From Portulaca oleracea (taxonomy: Eukaryota > Streptophyta > Magnoliopsida > Caryophyllales > Portulacaceae), in contig CM055870.1 of NCBI GenBank assembly GCA_029582165.1, positions 44,286,513 through 44,350,512 on the forward strand: DNA of 64,000 nt, in the 5' to 3' direction. The first letter of the stretch is position 1, and each line of letters opens with the position of its first letter. Below the pieces are notes generated by a model, which saw nothing but the letters and a program-made list of their open reading frames with translations, ran no database searches and was not told where the DNA came from. The position numbers and the translations under genes were made by a program. Below are positions 10,295-22,096 of this stretch, in pieces.

Positions 10295-10499
10295 TTAGTG
10301 CTCAAATAACCTATATCTCATAATTGGTTTGCAAAAATATTAACATAAACTTGTACATGGCCCAAAATAGTTAGACTTAATAAGTGGTAACTTTTTTTTT
10401 TTGGAATTCGAGTAAAAGATGATTACAAAGGAATTTAGGAGACCCTTCTCTCAAGCCGTCTTTCTAAGTTAACATGAAACAAAATAAAAGAAAACTTAG

Positions 10500-10770
10500 A
10501 AGACGGGCTAAGACTCCAAACATCTAAGTTTTGAGTGGAGTGCCCCTTGTTTGCTAACTAGTCTGCTACCATATTGGCTTCCCTAAAAATATGTTTAACC
10601 GAAACATCATCGAACATTTGTAGATACAACTTAATATCTCTAATAATCATATCAATCTGCCACGACACTTTGAACACACTTTTAATTGCTTGAACAAGAA
10701 CCAAGTTCTCACTTTCAATCTGGACCTTCTTACAAACTGCTTGAAGAGCGGGTTCAACCCCTACTTTTGC
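10500..10770 (-). pseudogene. LINE-type RNase H fragment
   Basis: Read on the - strand, the segment encodes a plant non-LTR retrotransposon RNase H domain (RVT_3 type). Visible features are PALQAVCKKVQIESENLVLVQAI, with the ESE/ESD acidic pair, then VKHIFREANMVAD and LANKGH. The AD is followed directly by an in-frame TAG. Nothing of the RT or endonuclease domains is visible nearby, so this is an isolated 3' remnant of a LINE or a domesticated-type RNase H relic. It is absent from a simple long-ORF view because of the stop. Confidence 0.7.
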
Positions 10771-10871
10771 ATTTTACAAGCTAATATTCCCGATTCACAA
10801 GTATACTCCTGGATTGCGTAGAATATGGTCAGATCAAGATTTAATGAAGTCAAAGATGGACCATTCTTTTA

Positions 10872-11126
10872 GGGTGCGTTTGGTTGGTCAATAATCCCGG
10901 GGAAATGGTCATTTTTCTCGGGTTGACTTATTTTCTCCATGTTTGGATGCGGGTTGACTTTGGGAAAGTTTTCACGATGGGTCCACCATTTTCTCCATTT
11001 TCCTAGGAAGATTTCCCTTGGGGGGGGCTAAGGGAAATTTTTCCTAGGGAAATCTTTCCCATAGAAAACTTCACATGTGAAATTTTCACCGGAAAAATTT
11101 CCCAGGGGATACTACCAAACACTCTC
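10872..11126. mobile_element. Tourist-like MITE (255 bp)
   Basis: The terminal inverted repeats are GGGTGCGTTTGGTTGG (left) and GAGAGTGTTTGGTAGT (right, inward). They are flanked by TTA on both sides (10869-10871 and 11127-11129), the 3-bp target duplication of the PIF/Harbinger group. There is no ORF inside. Confidence 0.75.
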
Positions 11127-11129
11127 TTA

Positions 11130-12281
11130 GAATCAAGATTTTAAGCTTCTCTTTCATTATTCTACTATCAATAAATAGGTCATTTGTCCTCCACATACGT
11201 AAATTGAAACAATGATAATCTAAGAAGTTTTACAGTCTCCATCTCTATCCCACTGCCATTGTTTTTTTAGTCACTTTTGTTGCTCAACTTCATGAGGTTG
11301 TAAACTTTACATGTATTATAAAATATAATATAATATGACTTTCTTTAATTACAACATGGAAACTTCCGGCATGCCATTTGGAATTAGTTTGAATTCAACA
11401 TAGAAGCATTCGCCAGATGAAGGAGCCTCAAAATGAAGATGAATTGGACACCAATGTACCAAGCTTCGGTAGTATTGGATCGTAATATATCGATATTTAA
11501 ATTGAACACCAATTTACTCGACCTTAATTAATATTTAGGTATTACCAATATATTGAAACATGACTACTTTAGGTCAGTTTCAGTACATTAGTAATATTTA
11601 AATTAAATATAAATGTCAGGTATATTGATGTCCAATTTTAAAAATTGCAATAACGATCTAATACCACAAAAATTGATATATTACGATCCAACATTCAAAT
11701 TCTTAATCCTAAACTTACAATCTTAATACTGATCCTTTACTCGGAAGACCTATCTTTAGATTTACGAGTTCACACATTCAACTCAACTTCCGTTTGTAAT
11801 ACATGTTCCTTAAATTATTATCCTATCACGTATTTCACACCATGGGACATCCACTATTACTCGTCTCTATACCATAATTATTGATATCCCGATCATGATC
11901 TACGATTCTATGATTTTATGATTCAAAATTTTCGACGCGATTACACTATTTACATTCCGATTCACGATTATACGTGGGTAAATTCTGATCTTAAATGTCG
12001 CATGAATCCGAGTTAGGATTACGATTTTAACAACCTTGCTCTATACTCATATGAGCATATCAAAAAATGGGGGGGGGGGGGATGGGGTGAAATGGTTACG
12101 TTGAGGGGATAGTGCGTAGAAATGAACAATAATCTTTTTCCCCCAATATAATGTTCTAAATTACAAAAAAAAAGAATGAATGAAATGAAAAAAATACATA
12201 TACCTTTCTTTCTGTATAAAACATGTACGCGTGTGTATATATAGTATAACCTCATGAACCCAAACCCAAAAGCCTGATCCC
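11130..12281. other. Intergenic DNA 3' of the GT14 gene
   Basis: AT-rich, without a supported gene. It includes a probable TE terminus near 11880-12035 (GATTTTAACAACCTTG, related to the MITE at 9843) and a run of 13 G at 12069-12081. It also contains the 3' UTR of the minus-strand gene next to 12282. No clear polyadenylation signal was identified. Confidence 0.5.
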
Positions 12282-15200
12282 TCAAAACTGCATAACTTTA
12301 GGAGCAAAGCGCAGCAACCTATCCAAAGCATCAAAGGAGAACTTCCTAGCAAACAAGAAACAAATATTGGTAGTCTTTCCATTATACTCACATGTCTTAC
12401 CATACCTCAAGAAGTCCAAGAATCCAGGCGTAATCAAATCTTTTCCATACCTAACCGGGTGGCTCCCTCCCCGAGTCCAATCGACATAAGTCACGCTACG
12501 GTTCGAGTTCTTAGCACCGTAGTTTATGTAAACCCATGTAGGCAAGTAGTGTTCATCGGCGTAACAAAAGTACCACCAGCAGGAATTCCTGAAGACATTG
12601 TAGTAAGCTTGGTCGGAGATTATACGAGTGGCGAGTTCTCGGTTCATCTCGAACCATTGGGAGCCCTTTCGCCACTGCTCGATTTTGATGGTTGGCCATA
12701 GGCGATGCTTGTACCGATCACGTCCTGCTTGGCCCTCCAGATCGTACACTTCCACGAAGGTTTCAGTAGAGTTGAGGAGGTATGAGTAGACTGTTGAGAA
12801 GTTGAATAGTGGAATGCATGATTCTGACAGGAGGACAAAGCGCTGATTTGAAGTGTCTAGGAGGGCGTTTGCTAGGAGCCGAAACTCTGCTTCCATTAAT
12901 GAGAACTTCCCCCAGTGTGCTTGCTGTATGTATATTGAAATTATTAGTATACTAGGTTATTCTTTCAAACGTATACTACTTCGGTCCCATTTTGTCTGTG
13001 ACTCTGACTAAATTTGGAAAACTAATGTATATTGGAAATGAGGTGAAAAACACAAATTCTAGTATAAGACCCATTTATAGTGAGACAGACTCCTCACAGG
13101 GTGACATTTTTAATATTTTGCTATGACTAATAATTATTATTAGAATGATTTTTTAATACAAAGATGACTAATAATTTTTCAAAAGGTGACTTTTATTAGA
13201 GTCATCCAAAATAAATTATTAGTCACCCTAATATTCATAAATAGTCATTACAATGTTATACGTCTTACGATAAATTTATGGTGAGACGGTCTTATATAAG
13301 AATTACTGGGTGAAAAATTTGTAACTTACTCAAATTACCCATATATTAATTGAGAATGATAGTTGCTGGAATTTTAAAAAGTGATAAATAGATTTATTAA
13401 TTAGGGGTAAAAAAGGAATAACAGTCAGATGAATTGTAAATATGAAAAATAAATTGGGAAAAAAAACTAGTCAACATGACAAACTTATATGTGAAAAGTA
13501 AGCGTTTAAAAAATAAATAAATATTAAACACAGGTTAAATTTTTAATGGCAAAATAATATTTTTTTTTGGTAAGCCATAAATATTGTTTGTATATGGGTA
13601 ATTGTTTATTATTTTTTTAAAAAAAGGGTTGCATAATTTGCATTTATGTTGAAATCAATGATTGATAGTAAAGGACTTTTGCTTGGTTTTCTAGTTAAAC
13701 TATAGATGTCATCAGCATTAAGAGAAGGAAAAGGGGAGGCTTGAATTACATGGAAAATCAGTTTCTGAAGCATAAACAAAGGACCAACGCGGTCCGTTTG
13801 AATAATCAGTTGGCGGAATTAATCGTCATGAAGGAGGCAAATTGACAATTTATTTATAACTAACTAAAAAAATAACAAACTGATATCACTATTCTATACC
13901 TCATTCAAGTTAGAAAGTTCACGATAGAATAAGACATTTAAACTGTATCTTGCCCCAAAATTTCTATCATTTTTAAATAGGAAAATGTACATAATTGACG
14001 TTTTGATTTTTTGGCTAATCTCGATTTTGGCCATCCCTACAATTTTATAGCACAAAATTATTTTAGGTGCAATTTGGGTGATAGAGTTAATGCCAATGTT
14101 AGAATGATGTTTCCTAGTGTTTGAAAAATATGTAGAAAATTTGTTAAGATAAAGAAACTTATATGGTACAACTGCTAGTCTACAATTAAGAGTGTCTACT
14201 TAAATTCTTTAAAGTGTTAATTTTATGGAAATAAGTAGAAAAGTGTTTTGCCGAGCGATTTACGGTACTTTCTAAATTTTTAAATTTTTTGGCTTTCAAA
14301 AATTGAAAAAATAAAATAAAATAAAAATATTATTAATATTTATTATAAAATTTGTCAGTATCATTGCAATTTGCAAAATTCTTTTTTTTTCTAATTTATT
14401 AATTTTTACTCAAATTTATCATATAAAAAATTAACATAATTCAATATATATGATAAATCCAAATAAATCCTACACTAGATACGGTATAATTCATTAATTT
14501 GAGCATGACAACCCTTAATGCTGAGCTGATGACAAGGATACCATAAACGATCAACTTTTAATTTGTTCAAGTAACAGCCGACAAAGCAATTGAAGATTCT
14601 CTTTTAGACTTGATAATTTTGAAGTTGGTGGCAGGAAATTCTCCATATCAAGTGGAGACCAACACGGTTTTCCAAAGGTAATGTAAATTATGTAATTTCC
14701 AGCTCCCATTTTATATTAATTAATATTATATTAATGATCTTTAATAATTATTTTTCTAAAATATTTTTATAGCATATTTTATCAAAAAACTAAAACATTA
14801 TATTATGCAATATTTTTTTCTATGAATATAACAATTCTACTTTTATATAATTAAATATTTTATATGTTAAGAAATTAATAATTATTATTTGAAAATTTTT
14901 AACGATATGTAAATTTTGGTCACAATTTAGTATAGAATGGACGGAATAATAGTCAAAGAGTAAGCAATTAATTGAACATTGCCGAATCATTTCTTGCATA
15001 AAATGATGAAACTATATTACCACCTCCATATTCTTTATTAGTGGTTTAGGGGTTATTTGCATTTTAGACCCAGAAGTATAGGGGTATTTATTTTCTGGAT
15101 CATTGGTTTTCATTATTTAGTTTTGGGACCTTAAAGTTTATGAGTTAAATAAAAAAAAACTTTAAAGTTTGTAGGTTGAAAAAATGGTTCGTGTACTGTT

Positions 15201-16418
15201 TTTTTTTATTTTTATATATTTGAATTTATCTCCCTATTAGCGTCAAACTTTATGACAAAGGTTAAAATTAATATTAAAGTTGTAATACATCTCTCTTATT
15301 CATGCTGGAACTACTTAGACCTGGATATAACTACTTCAGGGTCTAATTAATTCCGACATGAATAAAAGAGGTGTATTATAGCTTTAATATTAGTTTTAAC
15401 CTTATCTTGAAGTTTGCCAAATAAAATGAAACAGAAAGAATATACTCCCTCCTTCCCAAATTGTGTGTCACTTTGGACACAATTTAGAAGACTAAAAAAA
15501 CTTCTCATTTGCATTAATTTAGTGCATTGAAAATGTATATGTTAAATAAAACAGTGAATAAAAATGAGAAAAAGTGAATAAAAAAGAAAAGTTGAAGAAA
15601 AAATTGTAATTAACAAGGTTAATTTGATAAATTCGTAATTAATTTGTTATTGGAAATCTAAAGTGACAGATATTATGATAAAAAGAAAATTAATTAAAGT
15701 GACAGATAATATAGGACGGAGGGAATACATAAATTTTAAATATAATAATTAATATATTATTGAAATTATAAAATAACAAATGATTTGAAATGAAAAAAAA
15801 AATTGGTAGAAAACAAACCTGGCTAGGAATAGTCCGGCCACGAAAGACACCGGAGTTAAGCTCCGACGAAGCATTGTGAGAAGGATCAGCATGTACGTAT
15901 ATGGAGTACAACCCTTCATTTCCTTTGAAGAACTCTTCCCAAAGCGGCGCAAATGGCAGCCACCCTTTCACCATAAACATGAACGCAATCTTCTTCTTCT
16001 TCTTACTCTTATCATTGCTGGTTCTCGCCGCCACGGCAGCCGCCTTCTTCAACAGCTTCTGGTTCTCCTTGTCCGCCCTGATCTGTGCCAGCAGCATCTC
16101 CGGCATCTCTGAACCTGAACCCGCCGGCTGCATTGACCTTGACCATGACCTCGACTTTGGAGGTGTTTGCTCCACGGTCACCGATGATGACATGGCGGCG
16201 GCGGAGGCTGAGACAGAAACTGAGATAGTTTGAAGGGGGTTCAGTCTGAATCTCTCTGAATACAACCCAAGTGTGATCCCAAATGTCAAAGCTAAGCCTA
16301 TCACAGCCAACAAGTAGGAGAATATTTTGATGGGGTTTGAATGTGGGATCTTCTTCATTGGCATCAACTTCTGATCTCTCTGTTGTTGTTGTTGCTGTTG
16401 TTCATCTAATTTGCTCAT
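12282..16418 (-). CDS. GT14 family glycosyltransferase (Core-2/I-branching enzyme-like, BC10-type)
   Basis: This is the only intact host gene seen. Exon 1 is 16418-15819 (200 codons) and exon 2 is 12923-12282 (213 codons plus stop), joined in phase 0 across a GT-AG intron, giving 413 residues, typical for the family. Residues 7-13 are polyglutamine and 32-53 form one hydrophobic helix, so it should be a type II Golgi membrane protein. A lysine- and serine-rich stem precedes the catalytic domain, which starts near residue 143. It shows [31 protein letters not shown] at the junction, [14 protein letters not shown] (231-239), HRLWPTIK and the conserved YADEHYLPT (321-329). Family members transfer sugars to glycans or cell-wall proteins; the exact acceptor is unknown. 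Frame, splice signals and all family blocks are preserved, so it is probably functional. Confidence 0.93.
12924..15818 (-). other. Intron of the GT14 gene
   Basis: The donor reads CAG|GTTTGT (15818 downward) and the acceptor TACAG|CAAGC (12924). Splicing restores IPSQ-QAH-WGK, the three-residue spacing expected before WGK in this family. The 2.9-kb intron is AT-rich and contains a Stowaway MITE. No other gene is seen. Confidence 0.88.
15445..15725. mobile_element. Stowaway-like MITE in the GT14 intron
   Basis: The ends are CTCCCTCCTTCCCAAATTGT and, inverted, TTCCCTCCGTCCTATATTAT, followed inward by TGTCACTTT on both sides. They are flanked by TA (15443-15444 and 15726-15727), the Tc1/mariner target. 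Length 281 bp, no ORF. Confidence 0.8.
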
Positions 16419-17824
16419 CTTTTTTAGAGTGGAAACAGAGAGTTAATGGAGAGGGAGAGATGTGGTGTAATTGGGTGTTGATTTGCTGGATTTCAATGAC
16501 ATAAAAGAAAGAAAGAAAGATTGTGGGGAATTAAGGGAAGGTTGTATCTAATAATTGATCGAATAAACTAATCTGAAGAAGGCATGATGCAGAAGTAGGC
16601 ATATTAATAATGTTGTACACGTTATTATAGGTAGGTTCTCAAAATGGACCACTGTATATAGAATAATGTTAACCAAAGGTTGTTGTATTCGGCATTTAAT
16701 AATTAGTCTTGAATGAATGAATAATATATTAGCAGTATGTGCATGATTAGGGAGAGCAATGACGCAAGCATAAATGGAGGATCAATCACATTAAAAAAAA
16801 TGGTTCGACTGGCTTGGGAAATCACAAGGCTAAAGCGTAGAGGGTTGAAATTTTGTTATCATAAGAAATTGCTCCGTATATTCCAAACTATATATATTCC
16901 ATTTTAATTAAGGAGTTCTGGTTTTTTTTTGTTGAGACCATTAATGATTTCTATTTTTGTATCAAGGAAACTGCCCTTTAATTTTATAGGGGTATAAGAG
17001 GCAATATCCTATAAGTCTCTCCTCCCAATTTATTTTTTACTGGAGTATTGATTAAACGTCCAATGCTTTACAATGGCCTTTATTAATTAATAATCATTCT
17101 TATTACATTTTATTAAAAATTATATTAGTGTATTCTTACAATAGTATTTTCTGTTATAATCTATATGGCACTTTTTTAGAATAACATATTATATATGTTG
17201 AAAAATTAATTATTAGAATTTTTCAAATTTTACTTACAAATAAATCTAAGTCACTGATAAAATAAAAATGAGGGAGTAATTATTATATTGATATAATTAC
17301 TTTTGAAAATAATAATAATGAATTGTTCATTATAAATAAAGATTGATCATACAATCACTATATTAAACTCATTGGGATAGAATAGCACAACAGAAATCAA
17401 ATTCAGAGGATATTAAAGTTACCGACAAAAATTAAATAAAAAAGAATTATGAAGATACGATTGTGAATATGAGTATATATATTACCGGTGATTCATTTGT
17501 TTTTCCACAACTCCTGTAGTCTTTTTTTTTTTTGATAAGAATTCCTGTAGTCTTGTTGCGTGTTTAATGTGTTTTTGTCGCCTAAAAAAAAAAAAAAACA
17601 AGAAGTTGCAGTACAGTCTTAACTCTTAAGATCGAATAAAATAATAATTACGTTTTGAACTTGGTTTACATTGCATGTTCATAGGCAACCTTTTGTTGAC
17701 CGGGTCGCCTATTAGGGGAGGTTGAACTTTTTTTTTTCATTTATCGAAAACGAGTTGGCATTAATACTATGGTTGTTAGTATTAGCGTTGTAATTGTATT
17801 AAGCCGGCTTACAAATAATTGGGT
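16419..17824. other. 5' flank of the GT14 gene and AT-rich intergenic DNA
   Basis: The first 100-150 bases should hold the 5' UTR and core promoter of the minus-strand gene, but I cannot pick a TATA box with confidence. The remainder is AT-rich with poly-A/T runs and no supported gene or RNA. Confidence 0.5.
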
Positions 17825-17927
17825 CGTTATATGGTGATCCCGCGGGAGTACAAATCTCTCCTGTAGTCCCGCTATTTGCTAAACCAATAAATAGCAGCCC
17901 ATCTTAATTGTGTTGGATAAATAGCTT

Positions 17928-17982
17928 TGGCACAGTGGTTGAGCGGCCTAATACATATGCAAGAGGTTGTGGTTTTGAATCC
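17928..17982 (+). other. tRNA-like segment, left arm
   Basis: TGGCACAGTGGTTGAGCGG resembles a tRNA A box, and GGTTTTGAATCC, 43 bp further on, resembles a B box. It lacks the rest of a cloverleaf, so it is not called as a tRNA gene. It could be a SINE-type pol III promoter. Confidence 0.5.
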
Positions 17983-18331
17983 CCATGAGTGTAATTTCTT
18001 CCTTTTCCATTTTTTTTATTCCACCAACTTATTTTTCTTGTAATCTTTTCAATTTTTTTCAATAAATTTCTTTTCCACAAATTAACATACTATATCCATA
18101 AAAAAAATATAACATACTATAAGTCTATTTTTATATAAAGCACAAAACTATTTCCTAATTGTTGACTTTTTCTTTCCTTTCTATTAAATATAATATGTAT
18201 GCACGCTAAATATCTTGTGTACTATTATATCATTTATTTTATCTATTTTTTAATTTTAATTTGGGTCATAATTATATTTTTTTCCTCTAAAACGCATCAA
18301 CTATTTTGCATTATTGATTCTAGGTTGTTAT

Positions 18332-18520
18332 GTGTTGGTGTGCAAAGGTTTTATGTGTTGGTGTGTATTAGTGTGCAAAGGTGTATGTGTTGGTGTGCAA
18401 AGGTTTTATGTGTTAGTGTGTATTAGTGTGCAAAGGTGCATGTGTTAGTGTGCAAAGGTTTTATGTGTTAGTGTGTATTAGTGTACAAAGGTGTATGTGT
18501 TGGTGTATGTTAGTGTGCAA
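18332..18520 (+). repeat. 55-bp tandem repeat, 3.4 copies
   Basis: Units at 18332, 18387 and 18442, with a partial one at 18497. Each reads GTGTTGGTGTGCAAAGG, then TTTTATGTGTTRGTGTG, then TATTAGTGTGCAAAGG. Inverted copies of the TTTGCACACTAA word occur at 18520-18690. Confidence 0.9.
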
Positions 18521-19318
18521 ACTCATTTGCACACTAATTCTTTTGTAGGATAAACTCCTTTACACACTAACACATAATCTTTTACACCTTGACGCATGCT
18601 CATTTGCACACAAATTTTTTTTGTGGGATAAACTCATTTGCACACCAACACAACTCATTTGCACCTTGACGCATGATATATCGATGCACACCATATCTAC
18701 TACTAACTTTAGGGTGCAAATGTGTTATATTTAGTGTACATAAATATTATAGTTAGTGTGCAATAGTATTATATTTGGTGTGTGAACGTATCATACGTAG
18801 TGTACAGACGTATTACATTTAATTAGTGTGTACATAAATACCATGTTTAATGTGTATAAATATTTAGTGTGCAAACGTATTATATTTAGTGTGTGAATAT
18901 TATAGCAACTGTCTAATAATATTTTATTTATGCAAGCTTATTATATATACTTGATGTGCAAACATATTATATTTAGTGTGTAACAGTATATATAGTAATT
19001 AGTGTGCACAAAAATTATGTGTAGTGGGCAACATTATAATATTTAGTGTGCAAAACAAAACAAGATATTCAAAATGAAAATAACTTTACAAATGTAAAAT
19101 TATGGAAAAGGAGAAAGTGAAAAAAATGGAAAATTATATGAGAAAAAAGAATATATATATATATATAAATGGGTGGAAAAAAATATCATTGAAGCAACAT
19201 AAACCCCTTTCCCATTAAAAAAAATGGGTCGAAAAATTGTAAAAATAGGGAAAATAAGTAAACAAATAACAAAATAGAAAAACAAAGAACTTCATTAAAT
19301 TGTAAAAGTTACAGCTGA

Positions 19319-19374
19319 GGAAAATCAAACCTGGCACCTCAATATCTTATTCCTCATACCTTACCACCAAGCCA
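19319..19374 (-). other. tRNA-like segment, right arm
   Basis: On the - strand TGGCTTGGTGGTAAGG (A-box-like) is followed by AGGTTTGATTTTCC (B-box-like). It mirrors the segment at 17928-17982 in the other arm of the same element. Confidence 0.5.
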
Positions 19375-19702
19375 CACATATTACAACAATTTTGAATTGC
19401 AACTAAATGATATAAAGCTTTGTGTCTGAGAGGAAAAAACAAAAAAACGCTGATGTCATTGCTGGCGTATAGCGGGAGGAGGTAAAAGATGTGTAGTCCC
19501 GCGGGACTATGTAAAAAATTTCGCAAATAATTTGGGTTCAATTCAATTAAAGTTTGACTTGAACCATTGTTCGGACATTTAAACTATGAATTTTAATCAC
19601 CAAATACATCCATATACTTTTCACCAAATTGTTTTTCATTGACATTAATATTAAAATAAAATTCATAAAATAAACATAAATTATTAAACCATAACAAGAT
19701 AT

Positions 19703-22096
19703 GGTGCTTACAATACTCCTACTTTGTGTGGTGCTCGTTATTTCCTTACCATCGTTGGTGATTTTAGTAGGGGGTATGGATATATTTGCTGGCTGATAAA
19801 GGACAAAGTGAACAATACCTTAAAAATTTTGTTATGATGGCACAAACACAATTTAATGCGACGATAAAGACCATTAGGAGTGATAATGGGACCGAGTTCA
19901 GATCCAAGACCATGAGGGAGTTTTACAACACTAATGGGATTATACACCAAACTAACTGTGTGGACACCCTTCAACAAAATGGTCAGGTAGAACGAAAACA
20001 TTGGCATCTTCTTAATGTACGTAGCCCGAGCCTTGCGTTTTCAAGCCAATCTCCCTTAAAATCTTTGGGGAGAATGTGTGCTAACGGCTGCACACTTAAT
20101 CAATAGAACACCAAGCAAGGTTTTGGGAGGGAAAACTCCGTATGAGCTTATCTACAAGAAGAAACCTAACTATGAACACTTGCGTGTTTTCGGATGCTTA
20201 TGTTTTGCAAAAGTCAATTCCAAAAATCAGGATAAATTTTCTTCCCGAAGCCGAAAATGCATTTTTATTGGCTATCCTGTTGGGAAGAAAGCATGGAAAC
20301 TCTATGACTTGGATAATCAAGAAGTGTTTGATAGTAGAGATGTTGTGTTCTATGAAGAAAATTTTCCCTCGCTTGAGATAACCCCTGATGAGCAACCAAG
20401 CCACTTGCACCAACCTCACACAGTCTTCTACGACGACTCTGACTTTGGGCCTGTAAGAGGCCACCTGCAGAACTCTTCAAAAGAGCAGAACCCTCCCGGC
20501 GCAGTTGGTGTTGACTTAGATCAATCTATCTTGGATGGGTCGGGCCAAACTTCTTCAGAAGAACATCAGGCCGATTCCTCGGCATCAGTTGCACCACCTG
20601 CCGCTCAGCCAACTACCAAATCATAATTTGGTCGTGGGCATCGATTAAAAAAGAACCCGACTCGGTTGAATGATTATGTTTGTTATAATACTCAAGTAAT
20701 TGACCCCGCAACTCCTACATGCCCTTATCAAGAAGAGCTTCCAGGTACAAGGTATCCGCTACACAATTATGTTACTTGTACTAATTTTTCTCAGTCACAT
20801 AAAGTTTTCTTGGCTGCTGTCATGAAAGTGCAGGAGCCTAAATTTTATCATGAGGCCGTGAGACATAGTGAATGACGTAATGCAATGCAAAAAGAAATTC
20901 TTGCTCTAGAAAACACGGGTACTTGGAAGATTGTGGATCTTCCCCCAGGGAAGAAACCTATCAGCTGCAAGTGGGTGTACAAGGTTAAGTATAATGCTGA
21001 CGGGTCCATCGAGCGTTAAAAGGCGCGTTTGGTTATACGAGGGGATCATCAAGATGAAGGTATCGATTACAACGAAACTTTTGCTCCAGTTGCTAAGTTG
21101 ACTAGTGTGCGATGGTTTTTATCTGTTACTATCATTAAGGGATGGGAGTTGCACCAGTTAGACGTCAATAATACCTTCCTTCATGGAGATCTCCACGAAG
21201 AAGTTTATATGAAGTTGCCGCCTGGATATGCTGCTTCTAAGCCAGGCAAAGTTTGTAAGTTCAACAAATCCCTGTATGGCTTAAAACAAGCTCCTCGCCA
21301 ATGGTTCGCTGAGCTCTCCTCTAAACTTCGCGCATATGGTTTTGTCAAATCCTATGTCGATTATTCTCTATTTACTTGCAAGGGAGGTAATGTGTTTATG
21401 ACACTCTTGGTTTATGTGGATGGAATTATTCTTGCCTCTAACAACTCTCAGGCCTGTCAAGCGTTTAAGGACTATCTTCATCAATGCTTTAGCATAAAAG
21501 ACCTTGGCCCATTAAAGTTCTTCTTGGGGATAGAGGTAGCTCGAGGCTCGAAAGGTCTTTTCCTGAGTCAGCGGAAATATGCTTTGGAAATTGTTGATGA
21601 ATGTGGGTTATTAGGTGCCAAACCAACTGATTTTCCCATGGAACAAAATCATAGGTTGGCCTTTGCTCAAGGCAATTCCCTAGAGGACCCCACGATATAT
21701 CGTCGTCTTGTGGGCAGACTTATTTATCTAATGGTCACTCGGCCTGATCTCACATATGTTGTCCATATCTTATCTCAATTCATGCAGGATCCTAGAGTTG
21801 AACATATGGATGCTGCAAGGCGTGTGGTGCGTTATATCAATGGCTCCACAGGACAAGTGCTCTTATTGTCCAAACAATCCGACCTGCAGTTAGTAGGGTA
21901 CTGTGACTCAGACTGGGGAGCTTGCCCTTTCACCAGGCGCTCTCTTACCAAGTATTTCGTCATCCTCGGACGGTCGCCTATCTCTTGGAAAAGCAAGAAA
22001 CAACCTACAGTTTCCCGCTCGTCTGAAGAGGCAGAATACAGGTCCATGACAGCCGCTTCTAGTGAACTCATGTGGCTACGGACTCTTCTTGCTGAT
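19703..22096 (+). pseudogene. pol: Copia pol, part 1: integrase, RT, start of RNase H
   Basis: The order integrase then RT is diagnostic of Ty1/Copia. The integrase core retains IRSDNGTEF and QQNGQVERKH, but the first catalytic Asp region reads VGDFSR instead of the usual VDDFSR. Then come INRTPSKVLGGKTPYE and FGCLCF. RT shows KARLV, LHQLDVNNTFLHGDL, LYGLKQAPRQW and YVDG where YVDD is expected, so a catalytic Asp is lost. RNase H begins with CDSDWGACPFTRRS. Breaks: frameshift near 19772, a 4-bp insertion near 20015, and stops at 20624, 20873 and 21017. The reading stops at 22096, where the Athila LTR begins. Confidence 0.92.

Larger units (their letters stand above)
17825..19524. mobile_element. 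1.7-kb terminal-inverted-repeat element with tRNA-like arms
   Basis: The left arm carries ATCCCGCGGGAGTACAAATCT followed by TCCCGCTAT. The right arm, inverted, carries AGTCCCGCGGGACTACACATCT followed by TCCCGCTAT. Further in, each arm has a tRNA-like A box and B box reading inward. The flanks share CAAATAATT(T)GGGT (about 17812-17824 and 19526-19539), a possible target duplication of 9-13 bp, which would suit a Mutator-like element. The interior has only low-complexity TTAGTGTGCAAA-type repeats on both strands and no transposase. Confidence 0.55.

Noticed and set aside
12966..14960. Second Stowaway-like pair of ends in the GT14 intron
   Set aside because: The two ends (TCGGTCCCATTTTGTC near 12985 and GGACGGAATAATAG near 14938) are 2 kb apart and match poorly.
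17928..17982. Functional tRNA gene
   Set aside because: Only A- and B-box-like parts are present; acceptor and anticodon stems do not form.
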